Shown: positions 10,766 to 21,300 of the stretch, piece by piece
Numbering within the stretch: position 1 is the stretch's first letter
How the letters are laid out: each line of letters starts with the position of its first letter
NCBI GenBank assembly: GCA_030248215.1
Contig: JASANG010001415.1
Coordinates: forward strand, 231,306 to 295,305
Direction of reading: 5' to 3'
Length of the DNA: 64,000 bases
From: Enoplolaimus lenunculus
Taxonomy: Eukaryota; Nematoda; Enoplea; Enoplida; Thoracostomopsidae
The notes under the pieces: generated by a model
What the model was told of the DNA's origin: nothing
The model's input: only the letters and a program-made list of their open reading frames with translations
Databases searched by the model: none
Program-made: the position numbers and the translations under genes

Positions 10766-11151
10766 CAGGGCGCAACCGGAATTCCGGTTCCGGCATTTTT
10801 TCACCTTCCGGTTCCGGTTCCGGTAAATTTTTACCGGATTTAAAAATTCCGGTATTATAATTTGGCCGTTTTCTTAACTTTGCTAATTTTTAAGAATCTC
10901 TTTTGAAAGCCACTTGTACTCCGAATATAAGCCATTGATGGTGGATTTCACTTCAGTCGATGATGAAAATCTAAAATACAACAAATAAAATAAATACCTA
11001 TGTTCGACTAAGGTTATTTCACAAATAATAGAGCAAAAAATAAGATTAAAATCAAATTTTTGGTGAAATGCAATTTTTCACTTTCCGGTTCCGGTAAAAT
11101 TTTCAAATTCCCGTTCCGGTTTCGGTAAATTGTAATTCCGGTTGCACCCTG
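10766..11151 (+). mobile_element. 386-bp hAT-like MITE with exact 8-bp duplication
   Basis: The element starts CAGGGCGCAACCGGAATTCC and ends AATTCCGGTTGCACCCTG. It is flanked on both sides by GTTGTTAG, an exact 8-bp target-site duplication. Blocks CTTTGCTAATTTTTAAGAAT, ATAAGCCATTGATGGTGG and TATGTTCGACTAAGGTTATT are shared with 26511 and with 3673 (inverted). Good flanks and high inter-copy similarity suggest fairly recent spread, powered by a transposase encoded elsewhere. Confidence 0.88.
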
Positions 11152-11345
11152 GTTGTTAGCCATGATGGAGAAGCACAATAATTTTTGCGAACGTTTGTAT
11201 AAACTTGTGTGTGTTTATATTTTCCGTTTGGAAAAGAAAACAACTTTTCTATTTTTAGCCGGCAACGTCAAGTTTATTGTTTACCTTCTTCTATGATTTC
11301 TCTGGCTTTTGTGTCTCGTTTATTTTCCAGTCTGTATATTGAAAA

Positions 11346-11866
11346 GGGCCCATGTTACTTTTATGGCTGTCCCGGTTTCTGGTGGGTCTGTAAAAGAGTA
11401 AGCTTACATTCTAGACTGCAGTTTTTTTGCTTAGGCTTAGAAATATAATATGCTTTTGCAACGCTTAGGCTTAGGCTTAGACTTAGGGACTTAGGCTTAG
11501 GCTTAGGAATACGCTTTTGCAACACATAGGCTTAGGCAGGCTTAGGCTTTGGAATATTCTTTTGCAACGCTTAGGTTTAGGCTTAGACTTAGGGACTTAG
11601 GCTTAGGCTTAGGAATGCGCTTTTGCAACACTTAGGCTTAGGCAGGCTTAGGAATCTGCTTTTGCAACGCTTAGGCTTAGGCGTAGACTTAGGGATTTAG
11701 GCTTAGGAATACGCTTTTGCAACACTTAGGCTTAGGCAGGCTTAGGCTTAGGAATATGCTTTTGCAACGCTTACGCTTAGGCTTAGGAATACACGTTTGC
11801 AACGCTTAGGCTTAGGCTTAGCAATACGTTTAATCTACTGTTACGGCCCTAAAAGTAACATTGGCC
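11346..11866 (+). mobile_element. Expanded TTAGGC-cored MITE, 'AAAGTAAC' subtype
   Basis: The left end is GGGCCCATGTTACTTTTATG, followed by GGTTTCTGGTGGGTCTGTAA. The right end is CTACTGTTACGGCCCTAAAA then GTAACATTGGCC. The core is an expanded tandem of about 90-bp units that combine CTTAGG hexamers, ACTTAGGGACTTAGG and AATACGCTTTTGCAAC. At 521 bp it is the longest copy in the window. Confidence 0.8.
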
Positions 11867-12297
11867 TTGAAAAGAGTAGTTGTTTTTGGTCACCCGGTGT
11901 ATTATTCTGGGTAGGGTTTTAAGGACGCTATGTACAAGGAACGACACAAGGGAACATATTATAGTTGTCGACGGGCTTTGCACAATGCGCAAAAGTTAGC
12001 GAATGTACAATAATCTGCATGCAAATTTTCTTTTCACACAACATTCACGTTTGTGTTGTGAGAAAATATTGTAAACAAAGTAATGTGCTGGAAAGTTGCC
12101 CAAAATACGTATGTGAGGCGTTTCAGCTTTAATTGTTATGGATAGGTGCGACTGAAATTTAAGAGACGAGTACACTTGTACAGTGGTTTCAGTAGAATAA
12201 CCAGCTTTGATTTTGTCGATAGAACCTTTGAAATGATGTTATACATACACGGTTATGAAATAGAATTCGGAATATGTTCATTGGTTGGTTGGTCGGT
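11867..12297. other. Unassigned non-coding DNA
   Basis: No supported feature was found. Confidence 0.3.
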
Positions 12298-12585
12298 TGG
12301 TTGTTGTTGTTGTTGTTTCTCTTCTTCTTCTTCTTCTTCTTCTTCTTCCTCTTGTTGTTGTTGTTGTTCTTCTTCTTCTATTCTTGCTGATGTTGTTGTT
12401 GTTGTTGTTGCTGCTGCTTGCTGTTGTTGTTGTTCTCCTTCTTGCTGATGTTGTTGCTGTTCTTCTTACTGATGTTGTTGCTGTTGTTGTTGTTGTTTTT
12501 GTTCTTCTTCATCTTCCTCTTCTTGTTGTGTTGTTGTTGTTGTTGTTGTTCTTCTATTCTTGCTGATGTTGTTGTTGTTGTTGTT

Positions 12586-12660
<75 letters not shown>

Positions 12661-12702
12661 GCTGCTGTTGTTGTTCTTTTTCTTCTTCTTGCTGATGTTG
12701 TT
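12298..12702. repeat. 400-bp TTG/TTC trinucleotide microsatellite
   Basis: TTG and TTC runs alternate with TTGCTGATG units. A pure (TTG)n block spans about 12567-12660. Long open frames on both strands (poly-Leu/Val/Ser, poly-Gln/Asn/Thr) arise only from the repeat. Confidence 0.9.
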
Positions 12703-13191
12703 GTTTGTTGTTTTTGATTGAATGATGTACGCAACGCTGTTTTTTGACCCTGCGCTTGTTGGATGCTGGAAATATGTAAATTAATGCCAGAGTAGTTTTC
12801 ATGTTTTGCATTTTGTACGCGAGCGAGAAGCTAAACGCAATTTTAGCACGAAATTGATGTTTTGCTTTATATCTTTGCGGAGGCGGCGGGAGGAGAGGGG
12901 TCATGGTCCGGGTGATGTCTTAGATCAGCGCGTGGACGCCAGCTGAGCTGACGGCGGATTTGCGCTATTGAGCGATTTGTTTGTTTTACTGCAAAGCTTC
13001 ATTATGGCGAAGGCAGTTGAAATTTTTAAAATCCGACCATTTTTATCAAACACCACCTCTGCCGGCGGGTCGATACCGGAAAAGATTCAGATCCAGTAGT
13101 AGGTTATTCTAAAGCGGCTAAAAAGGGCAACTTTGGAGGAATAGATGGGTGCCACTATCCTTCTCTGTACACACTCCTGACATAGAAATAT
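12703..13191. other. Unassigned non-coding DNA
   Basis: No supported feature was found. Confidence 0.3.
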
Positions 13192-13374
13192 TGGCCCAAG
13201 TAAAAATCGGCGGCGGAACGTTTTTTTGCCGGGACTGCAATAGAGAGTAAGCTTAAGCTTTTGAGACTATTCTTTTGCTCAGACTTAGGTTTAGGTATAA
13301 GCTCATTTTTTTATGTTTAGGCTTCGGAATATGCTTATACTTCGGTTAATAACGGCCCTGTTCTATAAATTGGC
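13192..13374. mobile_element. TTAGGC-cored MITE, 'CAGGGGCGG' subtype, decayed
   Basis: It has GGCCCAAGTAAAAATCGGCG at the left, GGGACTGCAATAGAGAGTAA and GCTTAAGCTTTTGAGACTA inside, a poor CTTAGG core, and AACGGCCCTGTTCTATAAAT then TGGCC at the right. Confidence 0.65.
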
Positions 13375-13479
13375 CAAAATATATATGTTATTTAAATATG
13401 TGTCGTAACAAAATTTTTGGTGGCTACTGTGTGTGTATGTTTGCAAGACACAAATAAAAATATATTTAGGAAAGGAAAG

Positions 13480-13710
13480 GCTGGCGTGGCGACTTGGGAT
13501 CGGGAGGGGGAGGCGTACGCCCTCCCGTCAGATAATTTTCTGTTAAAATGTTATTAAGGTCCCATCTTACAAATTTTTCCAATTTTTCCTGCGCAATTTT
13601 TTGTGATAAAATGATAAGGTCCTATCTTGCAATTTTTGCGTTTCAATATTACTTTTGCCAGCCCACCCCGCGTCAAAAATTTTCTGGATTCGCATCTGCA
13701 AAAGTAGTGC
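13480..13710. repeat. Repeat with tandem 'AAATGATAAGGTCC' units
   Basis: CCTCCCGTCAGATAATTTTC, two TAAGGTCCYATCTTRCAATTTT-type units and GCCAGCCCACCCCGCG are shared with 36345-36600. The two copies define a dispersed repeat; its termini are not resolved. Confidence 0.55.
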
Positions 13711-14145
13711 AAAAAAAGTTTAATTTTAAATTTTAAGTATTTTAAATTTGAAAAATTTCGCCCGTCCGACGACTGTTGTGGTTTACTGTTGCGACTGATT
13801 TTGATGTGTACCGCCGAAACTGCGAACACTGTTGACGCAGCGGCGGATCCAAAAAATTTCTCCCATGGGCGGAGTCGCGGACTGGCACAAGTTATAAGTA
13901 TGCTATATGGTCAATTTTGTGGGTTAAAAAATTGGTAAATACGAAACTGATGGGTTTTGTACTAAAAATTGTATGACGGGGGTGCGGACGGCCCCCTCCG
14001 CGCCTCTTCGTCTGGATCTATCAGTGTGTAGAGAGTTAGTGGACAGTGGCCTTGGGTTTTTTGTGTATAGTTTTGGTAAGTCAGTGTAAAAGGTAAATTA
14101 AGTTGCGCGAGGGGAATCGGAAGACAGTTGGTTGACCGGAAAGTT

Positions 14146-14515
14146 GTCGCCAACGCTGTCGTAAGCTTTAGCGTAAAGCCTAAGCCTTAGCGTAAAACCT
14201 AAGCCTTAGCGTAAAGCCTAAGCCTTAGCGTAAAGCCTAAGCCTTAGCGTAAAGCCTAAGCCTTAGCGTAAAGCCTAAGCCTTAGCGTATAGCCTAAGTC
14301 TTAGCGTAAAGCCTTTAGTCGCCAACGCTGTCGTAAGCTTTAGCGTAAAGCCCAAGCCTTAGCGTAAAACCTAAGCCTTAGCGTAAAGCCTAAGCCTTAG
14401 CGTAAAGCCTAAGCCTTAGCGTAAAGCCTAAGCCTTAGCATAAAGCCTAAGCCTTAGCGTATAGCCTAAGTCTTAGCGTAAAGCCTAAGTCTTAGCGTAA
14501 AGCCTAAGCCTAAGC
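14146..14515. repeat. 19-bp minisatellite with higher-order duplication
   Basis: The unit TTAGCGTAAAGCCTAAGCC repeats about 18 times at an exact 19-bp step (for example 14225, 14244, 14263). A starter block GTCGCCAACGCTGTCGTAAG occurs at about 14146 and again at about 14319, so the array was itself duplicated as a 173-bp block. GTCGCCAAC is related to the ends of the adjacent CAATTCGTCG-family repeat, so the array is probably an expanded MITE core. Confidence 0.8.
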
Positions 14516-14627
14516 ATAATCCTACGCTAGGTGTAATCTTCAACGTTCGCCTAAGTCAAAGCGTGGAGGGACACCATGAAATAAGGGTTTTACAGGCATG
14601 AAAATCATAGCACAGAACGATGTGATG

Positions 14628-14822
14628 TGAATCTACGACCGTTGGTCGGCCGACATCTTGTCGCTCAACTGTGTCCTAAAGTCGATGAGTGTAAATCAAA
14701 CCATAATACTAAGCGTTATCTTAAGCCGAAGCCTAAAGTCGAACCATAATGATAGGCGACGAATTGTCGAGTCGATGGAATTTTAGATTACACGTTGTCG
14801 GTCGACGAACGAGTTGTCGGGC
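14628..14822. mobile_element. CAATTCGTCGACCGAC-family MITE
   Basis: It contains CGTTGGTCGGCCGACATCTT, GTGTCCTAAAGTCG, ATAATGATAGGCGACGAATT, GTCGAGTCGATGGAATTTTA and ACGTTGTCGGTCGACGAACG. These match 7430-7607 nearly block for block. Confidence 0.65.
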
Positions 14823-15044
14823 AACGATTGTACGTAATTTTTTATACAATTTTACTTCTCAGAAAATTTTTTGGTGAAAAATGGCGTTTCGTAACATTGG
14901 CCTTATGCGCCCCTTTCTCGGAAATTTCTGGATCCGCCACTGTAGTGGACGGGCCGTGGGTAAAAGCCTATCGAATCATGTACAGCATCAAATGTAATAA
15001 ACGATAATTTCAACATAATGCAAGATTGTCAACTATTTGAATGT

Positions 15045-15120
15045 TATACATCATATATATGTATATATATGTATATATGTATATATGTATATATGTATAT
15101 ATATATGTATATATATGTTT
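15045..15120. repeat. (TATATG)n microsatellite
   Basis: ATATATGTATATATGTATA-type run. Confidence 0.8.
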
Positions 15121-15640
15121 AAATAAAATATTTAGACAAAACTAGACTTTTAGTTGTTTCGTATGAAATAAAATTTTCACGTGGACACAACGGCAGAACA
15201 AAAAATAGGACACCTTTGTCTGCCCGGGTGTTCGCTGCTGATTGATACCCGTTGAAGTAAGGAAGCTGGTTTAGCGTTAACGGATCACACTGGAGCGTCC
15301 ATACTCTATGTGCCCCGTACAACATGGATCGAAACTAAAATTTTGTATTTAGATTTAGCATCAAAAATTGGGTCGGACTTTACCGGTTGCTTCGATTGCG
15401 TGCGTTTTTCACTATTATAAGGTATTGTGTGGTATTCCCCCGATGAGAATGTTTTACTATTAAATCCGCTCGCTAAAGTGATGTTTGCAGTAAAACTGCG
15501 TGTAGAGTTGAAAATAATTTTGCGGCGAACGGAAATTTATTTATTGTCAAAATTTTAGAATAAATTTAATTTAAGTCAAATTTAACGTGTGTGCTCGATA
15601 TTGTGTCAAAGGATGTGTTGGATTTAATATGTGTAATGGT
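15121..15640. other. Unassigned non-coding DNA
   Basis: No supported feature was found. Confidence 0.3.
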
Positions 15641-15985
15641 TCAAGATTCCACCGGAATTCCTGTTCCGACCGGAATTCATGCAAAAATTCAATTCCTGTT
15701 CTTGTTACTGTTCGTGCACTCAAAGATGCAAGAAGCGGGATTTATACGGTTTTGTGGGAATCATTTAATTGTTGTAAATTTTGTCAGTGATCAATTGTTA
15801 TTTCGGAACGAGAGTGCTTTTGTTGCAATTAGTTCAATTTTGTTAATAAAACAGATTCTGATGTGTTTTCGCATAATTTGTTGATGAAATAGCTGGTGGT
15901 TCTTCTTATTGTGGCTGTTCCTGCAACGAAATTCTAATCTTGTTCCTGTTACGGCAAATCTTAATTCCTGTTTGAACCCTGGTTC
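15641..15985. repeat. Probable decayed CCGGAATTCCTGTTC element
   Basis: ACCGGAATTCCTGTTCCGAC on the left and GTTACGGCAAATCTTAATTC then CTGTTTGAACCCTGG on the right look like inverted, mutated CAGGGTTxxA ends. The family assignment is tentative. Confidence 0.35.
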
Positions 15986-17109
15986 ATATGTATGACGTGG
16001 TTTAGGCGGCGTTGTTAAGATTTCTGTTTTTTCGATAGTTTTTAAATTAAAAAAAACTCCGCAAAGAACTTTTTAACTTATCTACACATATAATTAAAGC
16101 TGGAATACTCTGCATACATAATTTGGGCAACTTTTCAGCATTAATGTCTTCACAATATTTTCTTAAAACACAAAACGTGACTGTTCTGTGAAAAGAAACG
16201 TTGCGTGTAGAATGTTGTGCATTCGCCAACTTTTGCGCGTTGCAAACTGCAGTTCTGTTGTCGAAGTGCATACTAAACTTGGTAGTCAACAAACCTGTGG
16301 CGTAGTGAAACTACCAAGATTCGGCTCTTTGTACACTTCCGCCCCCCCTTAACGAGATGGAACCAGGGCGTGAGGCAAAATGAGTTGAAATGGGACGGTG
16401 TGGAATTAGCCGCCCTATACGACACGTTCTACTCTGTATCATATACCGTACATAGTACAAAAATATGACGCAAAACAAAAGTTAAATTGGTTTTGGTTTT
16501 AAAATTTTGAAATTTTGAAATTTTAAATAAGTAAAACTGGAGACAGCGTAAATAAATTGGTTGAAAAATATAAGAAATCACAGTTGCAATCACTGAAAAT
16601 GTCCGGTAATTTTTTGGTTATATAAACGCGTTAATGAGAAAAATGCTTGGTGGGGGCGGCCCCGTCCCCACCGACTTCCGTCTCCGCTTCCGACACAAAC
16701 TTTGGTTTAGGCTTAGGTTTAGGCAAACGGCGTAAACAAAACTAAATATTTGCTTTTGTGTATTATGTTTAAGTGTTTGTCCTATGTCTTCAGGTTAAAT
16801 GTCGGAAGGAAGTGTACGAGAGGTTGAATTGCAAGTTTTCGTTGATTACTAACGTATAAACACCAGTCTTATTGGTTTCCTATTTTGCTGGCTGGCTGGT
16901 TTAAGATATTTAAGACTTATGGACACTGTTTTAGTTGGTAGATTGCTTATTTCAGATACATTAACGTATGATATATATGTATATATTATTTTGGCCTAAT
17001 ATAACATTTTTTACTATGTTAACGTTGAGTTAACAGTGCATGAAAGGTTGGTTTAATTTGTATTTCTAAGTTAAGCAAAACCATACAGAGCCGTTCAGGA
17101 AAATTTTGC
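15986..17109. other. Unassigned non-coding DNA upstream of the BCL11-like gene
   Basis: No coding exon was recognised. A 5' exon carrying the usual BCL11 N-terminus was looked for here and further upstream and not found. Confidence 0.3.
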
Positions 17110-17180
17110 TGCGGATGCGGTGGGACTCGAACCCACGACGTACGGATTACCGGTCTGCTGCTCTAATCATCGTAAATCAA
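17107..17180 (-). tRNA. tRNA-like sequence, probably a pseudogene or SINE head
   Basis: On the minus strand a perfect T arm is visible (stem GTGGG/CCCAC around TTCGAGT), preceded by a D-arm-like TTAGAGC and a loop reading CCGGTAA (anticodon would be GGT). The anticodon stem has a mismatch, position 33 is C instead of T, and I cannot pair an acceptor stem. A working tRNA is therefore unlikely. Confidence 0.45.
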
Positions 17181-17446
17181 ACTGCTGATTGCTATTTTTA
17201 AGCCAGTTGGGTATTTTTATAGCTACCGTAATACCAAATATGGTGTGAGTAATGCTAAGCCTAAGCCTAAGCGGTTGTGTGGCGTTCCTGAACAACAATT
17301 GTCGTTTGGAGCTCTCCAGTTGGCAACTGAGGCAAATAGTTACACTGGGAGCGGCATAGAAATGGAAGGCATATCCGTTGTCGGGCGAGACGATGTGAGA
17401 TCACCGCTCGCCGCACCGGTTTCATCGCTGCTGGGCAACGGTGTGA

Positions 17447-17545
17447 CCGGATATCCGGTTTCGGTGTAATATCCGGTGAAAACCGATATCCGTATGCGGG
17501 ATCCAGTATAAACCTATCGGATGCTGGATATTGACGGTTGTGGTC
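17447..17545 (+). mobile_element. Fragment of the CAGGGATCGACCGGATATCCGG family
   Basis: GACCGGATATCCGGTTTCGG, GTAATATCCGGTGAAAACCG and GGATATTGACGGTTGTGGT match the left part of the complete copy at 46750-47151. Confidence 0.55.
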
Positions 17546-17609
17546 CCGAATACCATAAAACTGCGTTTGACAAGTGGACATGTTTACCATGTTGCTAGGA
17601 TTACCTTTC

Positions 17610-17710
17610 TGGCCAACAGCCCCATTTATTTACACGTGCAAAATTTTGCAGCGAGAACTCGCAGCTGCAACTTGGTACGACGTACTTGCAGCTGTAAGTA
17701 TTTTCAAAAG
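17610..17710. mobile_element. Diverged fragment related to the TTAA-flanked MITE
   Basis: ACACGTGCAAAATTTTGCAG, GCAGCTGCAACTTGG and ACTTGCAGCTGTAAGT resemble the ends and interior of 36920-37200. It lies about 80 bases before the first recognised BCL11-like exon. Confidence 0.45.
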
Positions 17711-17791
17711 AACATGCCGATTGAATTCTAAAATTATGTATATATTTGTTATTTGAAACGTTTGAATATTTGTTTTTTTGTATATTTTCAG

Positions 17792-18327
17792 TAATCACAT
17801 CGCCACAGTCGCCATCTCGTTGCCAAGAAACACACTCAACATCGCAACAGGATCATTCAACAAATAACGGTTGTTGCAGTCATTATAACGCGTCGATCAG
17901 GTCCGGCTGTTACACACCTGAAGGCCGACGTGAAGGCAGTGACTGCTGTTGCGACAGTCGACATGGAGGTGGTCCCGCCGACCAGCAATTCGTCGCGGCC
18001 GCCGTCGTTGGACCGAGTCCGCCTAAACGTAGCCGGATATATAGACAACATTTGCCATCGCAACAGCAGACGCAACAGTTGTTGCCGCCGCGTTGTAGTT
18101 CAGCGCTGTCGAGTTCAGTAGCGCTGAACGATTACATCGAAGGCGGCAGCAACTGTTGTGACGACGACGGCCGTGCTACGGCGGGCCACGCCGGTCCGAA
18201 TGGACCGTACGATGACCGCCGCCGCTGCCGTGAAGACGTGTCGAACAACGCCGCTGATTGGCTGATTTGTGGCGTTTGTCGACGAGAATTTCGGCTGGAC
18301 GATATTACGGTGTTTATTAGGCATAAG
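17792..18327 (+). CDS. BCL11-like: BCL11-like coding exon A, first half of the CCHC finger
   Basis: The acceptor is TATATTTTCAG at 17781-17791 and the donor AAG|GTAAGT at 18328. The exon enters with two bases of a codon and leaves in phase 0. It encodes a Cys/Ser/Gln/Arg-rich linker, then [12 protein letters not shown] and the FIRHK stretch, the first part of the N-terminal CCHC finger (C159, C162, H177). The in-frame peptide before the acceptor is intronic, so an upstream exon must supply the start. Vertebrate BCL11 has an N-terminal MSRRKQ co-repressor motif; it is not seen here. Confidence 0.85.
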
Positions 18328-21300
18328 GTAAGTCCCGCATCACAAATTGAAAATTTTGACAATACACGCTCAGACAATTTTAGAAAAATGCGTTAGACTA
18401 ATATGCCAATTTTTCTTCAATTTTCGAATGGGAAAAATGTTCAATGCCGAGAATAGGGGAAAATTCCAGATTTATTACCGGAACCGGGTAGTAAAAAATA
18501 CCTCATTGATTCCCTACCGGAACCGGAATTCCGGTTGCACCCTTGTGAGTATATATACTATTATATTTTGGCTGTTGTCTAATGGAAACATAAACTTTGT
18601 GCGCTTGAAATCAATAGCCAGCTTTGCAGCTAGGAATTTTTAATTAGAAGGGCTGCTAGAAAAAGTTTCCTATTGTAGAATTCTTTAAATAAACTTGAAA
18701 CAATTATTGGTGGGGGTGAACAGTTCTAAGAGGGTTTCGGGTGGTGCCCCTTTTTTGACTACCATAGTTGCTGGTTTGTGAGTAAGTAAATACAGGGGGG
18801 GCAAAACACTAAGGTTACAAAGGACATCGCTCAGTTTTTTGTTGTATGGTTTTTAGATCTTTAGTTTTTTGTTTACAGGTCCTGCGGTGTGGCACATCGG
18901 TTAACTGCGGTGACAGCGTTGATCATAACACAAACCATTTCGGTAAGTGTTGGCATTATACATTTTGATTTTTTTGAATACCGTCCGGTCCAGCGTCGTC
19001 GTACGATGCTCGCATAACCGTTTTTTGTAAACAAATATTTTTTGGTTTTCGGCGTTACTGAAATGCCGTCTGTCAGCCGTACGGCGCCGTTCGTCACCGT
19101 GCATCACGGGTGGGGTATCGTATGCGAATTACTCGTGTACGATATCGTATGGTGATGGACGTCGACGTACGAATGACGGATGCCGTCGGACGAAACCTAA
19201 ACCTAAGCCTAAGCCTAAGCCTGAACTTAGTTGTAATAAAGGTTAAACGTGCGCGGTGAAAGTGTGCAAGTGCTCAAATGTGATATCTTGACTACATTTT
19301 GGTTTTTTGTTTTATAGGCGGAGACTCTGCCAACGGTCCAGTGTTGACGACGGCCGGCGATGGCGGCAGTGCTTTGGCGGCGAACACTCAGGTGCACACC
19401 ACACAATCGATGCCTGCCAGCATGGAGCAAATTTTAAATTTCTCAGTTGCGTCTTCGTATCGGCAACAACACAACGCCGCTGCCGCCGCCGCTGTTCGAT
19501 ACGAAAACGGCGATTGTTTATCCGGTGATATGTTGCAAAACAACAGTGGTACGTATGTGCTGAATGGCATTTTCATAGTACAATTATTACTTGCGGTATA
19601 CCTTGTCGCAAATTTTACAAAATCGAATTTTTCAAAAATTCAAATTAATCGGTCACAAATGATCTGTTGTGTAGTGTGGAAGCGATACAGATATTAAAAA
19701 TGTTCAACGTAATGAAAAATGTCTTTTTGACCAGACAGAGGCGTGTAGCCAGCTCACGTTGCTAGGGAGACTACAAAATTTTCAGGAGGGCCATACAAAG
19801 GTTTTCAATGACTTACAAGCAAGGTGGAAAGTTTTCTAGGGGGGCACGATTTATCCACTGGCGAGGGGCGTGGCCAGTGTATAAAAATCCGTATTCTTAT
19901 ATTTTCAGATCATTTCGACCAAGGACTGCATTGTAGTATATGTAAAGAGTTCTATACTTCTGCATGGCTGCTGGTTCAGCATATTAACAACTCGCACGGC
20001 CTTAAATTGTATTCGTCGCCTCAGGACGAGCCCAGCTCCTTAGCGGCCCAGAAAAAATCGTCAGGTAGCACCAATGCTAGCACCCAAATCACCGGCATTC
20101 ACTTTGGGTCGCCATCCAGCTCGCTATACCGACCGTCAACCCTGAGTATCCATTCAGGCGACCATATCCTTGACCCTGGCCAAAGCAATTTCCACCCACG
20201 CACTAGCGGCACGTTTACTCTGACGGCAGTTAATGGACCAAACACAAACAATATCAGTGATGAGTATTCCGGTGAACATAGAGATCTATTGCCAAATCTG
20301 TTGGAATCTATTAATTCTGCCACAACTGTCACTACTGCGACCACTAATATTACTACTACAATACCCGGTGAACTTAGTAACCAGATAGGATTCAATTTCC
20401 GCAAGGCAGTGTCGCCTTCCACCCCAGTAAACAACGATGGTGAGATGGGCGATTTGGTCAGAAAGCACCAGCAACCAGACGGACAGCCACTGGAGCGAGG
20501 TATCAGCGATCAAGTTGTTGCCCTACTAAATTCTCAGTCGCGTGCAGGCGTCAGTACATCGCTACATTTCCCTGCAACAGCAACAACAACTGCCAAAACT
20601 AATTTAGATCAATTAGCGCAGTTGTTGATTCTGAAAACGTTAGCTGCTGCTAATCCCCTTAATTCTACTGTGCCAGCTCAAGCTAGTCGTACTGCTGGGC
20701 CAGGGTCTTCCGGCCCTGAACCGTCGGGATCGAAATTTAGGCCAGGCGACTTTGAAAAATTGTTAGCGTTTGCGAACGTAGCCGCCGTAGCGTCGTCGGT
20801 GGCTACGGACCAGGCGCCATCAACGTCGAAAGCGACTAGTACCCCAGCCAGTTCAGGGGTGACCCAGTCTCTCTCAGAAAGAAGACGTGAACACGAAATT
20901 AAGAACCGTGTTGAGGCTACACGATTGCTATTGTCGAACGCTCTACGATCATTGCCATTATGTGTGCTTTCAACGGATACTGCTGCAGGAGCAACAACAA
21001 CAACAACAGCTACGCCAATCGCAACAACCACAACGACAACAACAACTACAACAACAACAACAACAGCTACAGCAATAACGACATCAACATCAACGACAAC
21101 CGCATCACCAGAAACAACCGCAACAAAAACAACAACAGCTGACACAACGCCAACAAGAATAGAAACAACTAAAATAACAAAAATAGTAGAAGCAACAACG
21201 CCGACTACAGAAATAACAAAGCTTGGAATATCGCCAATAGTAAATGTTGTTGGCTCACTGCCAGCGTCAAAGTTATCAACAAACACCGATCCGTTTGCTG

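Larger units (their letters stand above)
13838..14942. mobile_element. Possible compound element bounded by inverted CAGYGGCGGATCC words
   Basis: CAGCGGCGGATCC at 13838 and GGATCCGCCACTG ending at 14942 are near-perfect inverted words 1.1 kb apart. They enclose the 19-bp minisatellite and a CAATTCGTCG-family MITE. The outer 8-bp flanks do not match, so these may be ends of two different broken copies. Confidence 0.3.

Noticed and set aside
12285-12904. Long open frames of Leu/Val or Gln/Asn/Thr on both strands
   Set aside because: They are produced by the TTG/TTC microsatellite; every frame is open because the repeat lacks stop codons.
17107-17180. Functional tRNA-Thr
   Set aside because: Anticodon stem mismatch, C at position 33 and no pairable acceptor stem; treated as tRNA-like only.
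17746-17791. Open frame upstream of exon A as coding (MLFETFEYLFF)
   Set aside because: It ends in a textbook polypyrimidine tract and AG; reads as intron.
19824-19908. Start of the large zinc-finger exon at 19824
   Set aside because: This part is a dispersed repeat also present at 8638; a good acceptor at 19908 and phase agreement place the exon start at 19909.
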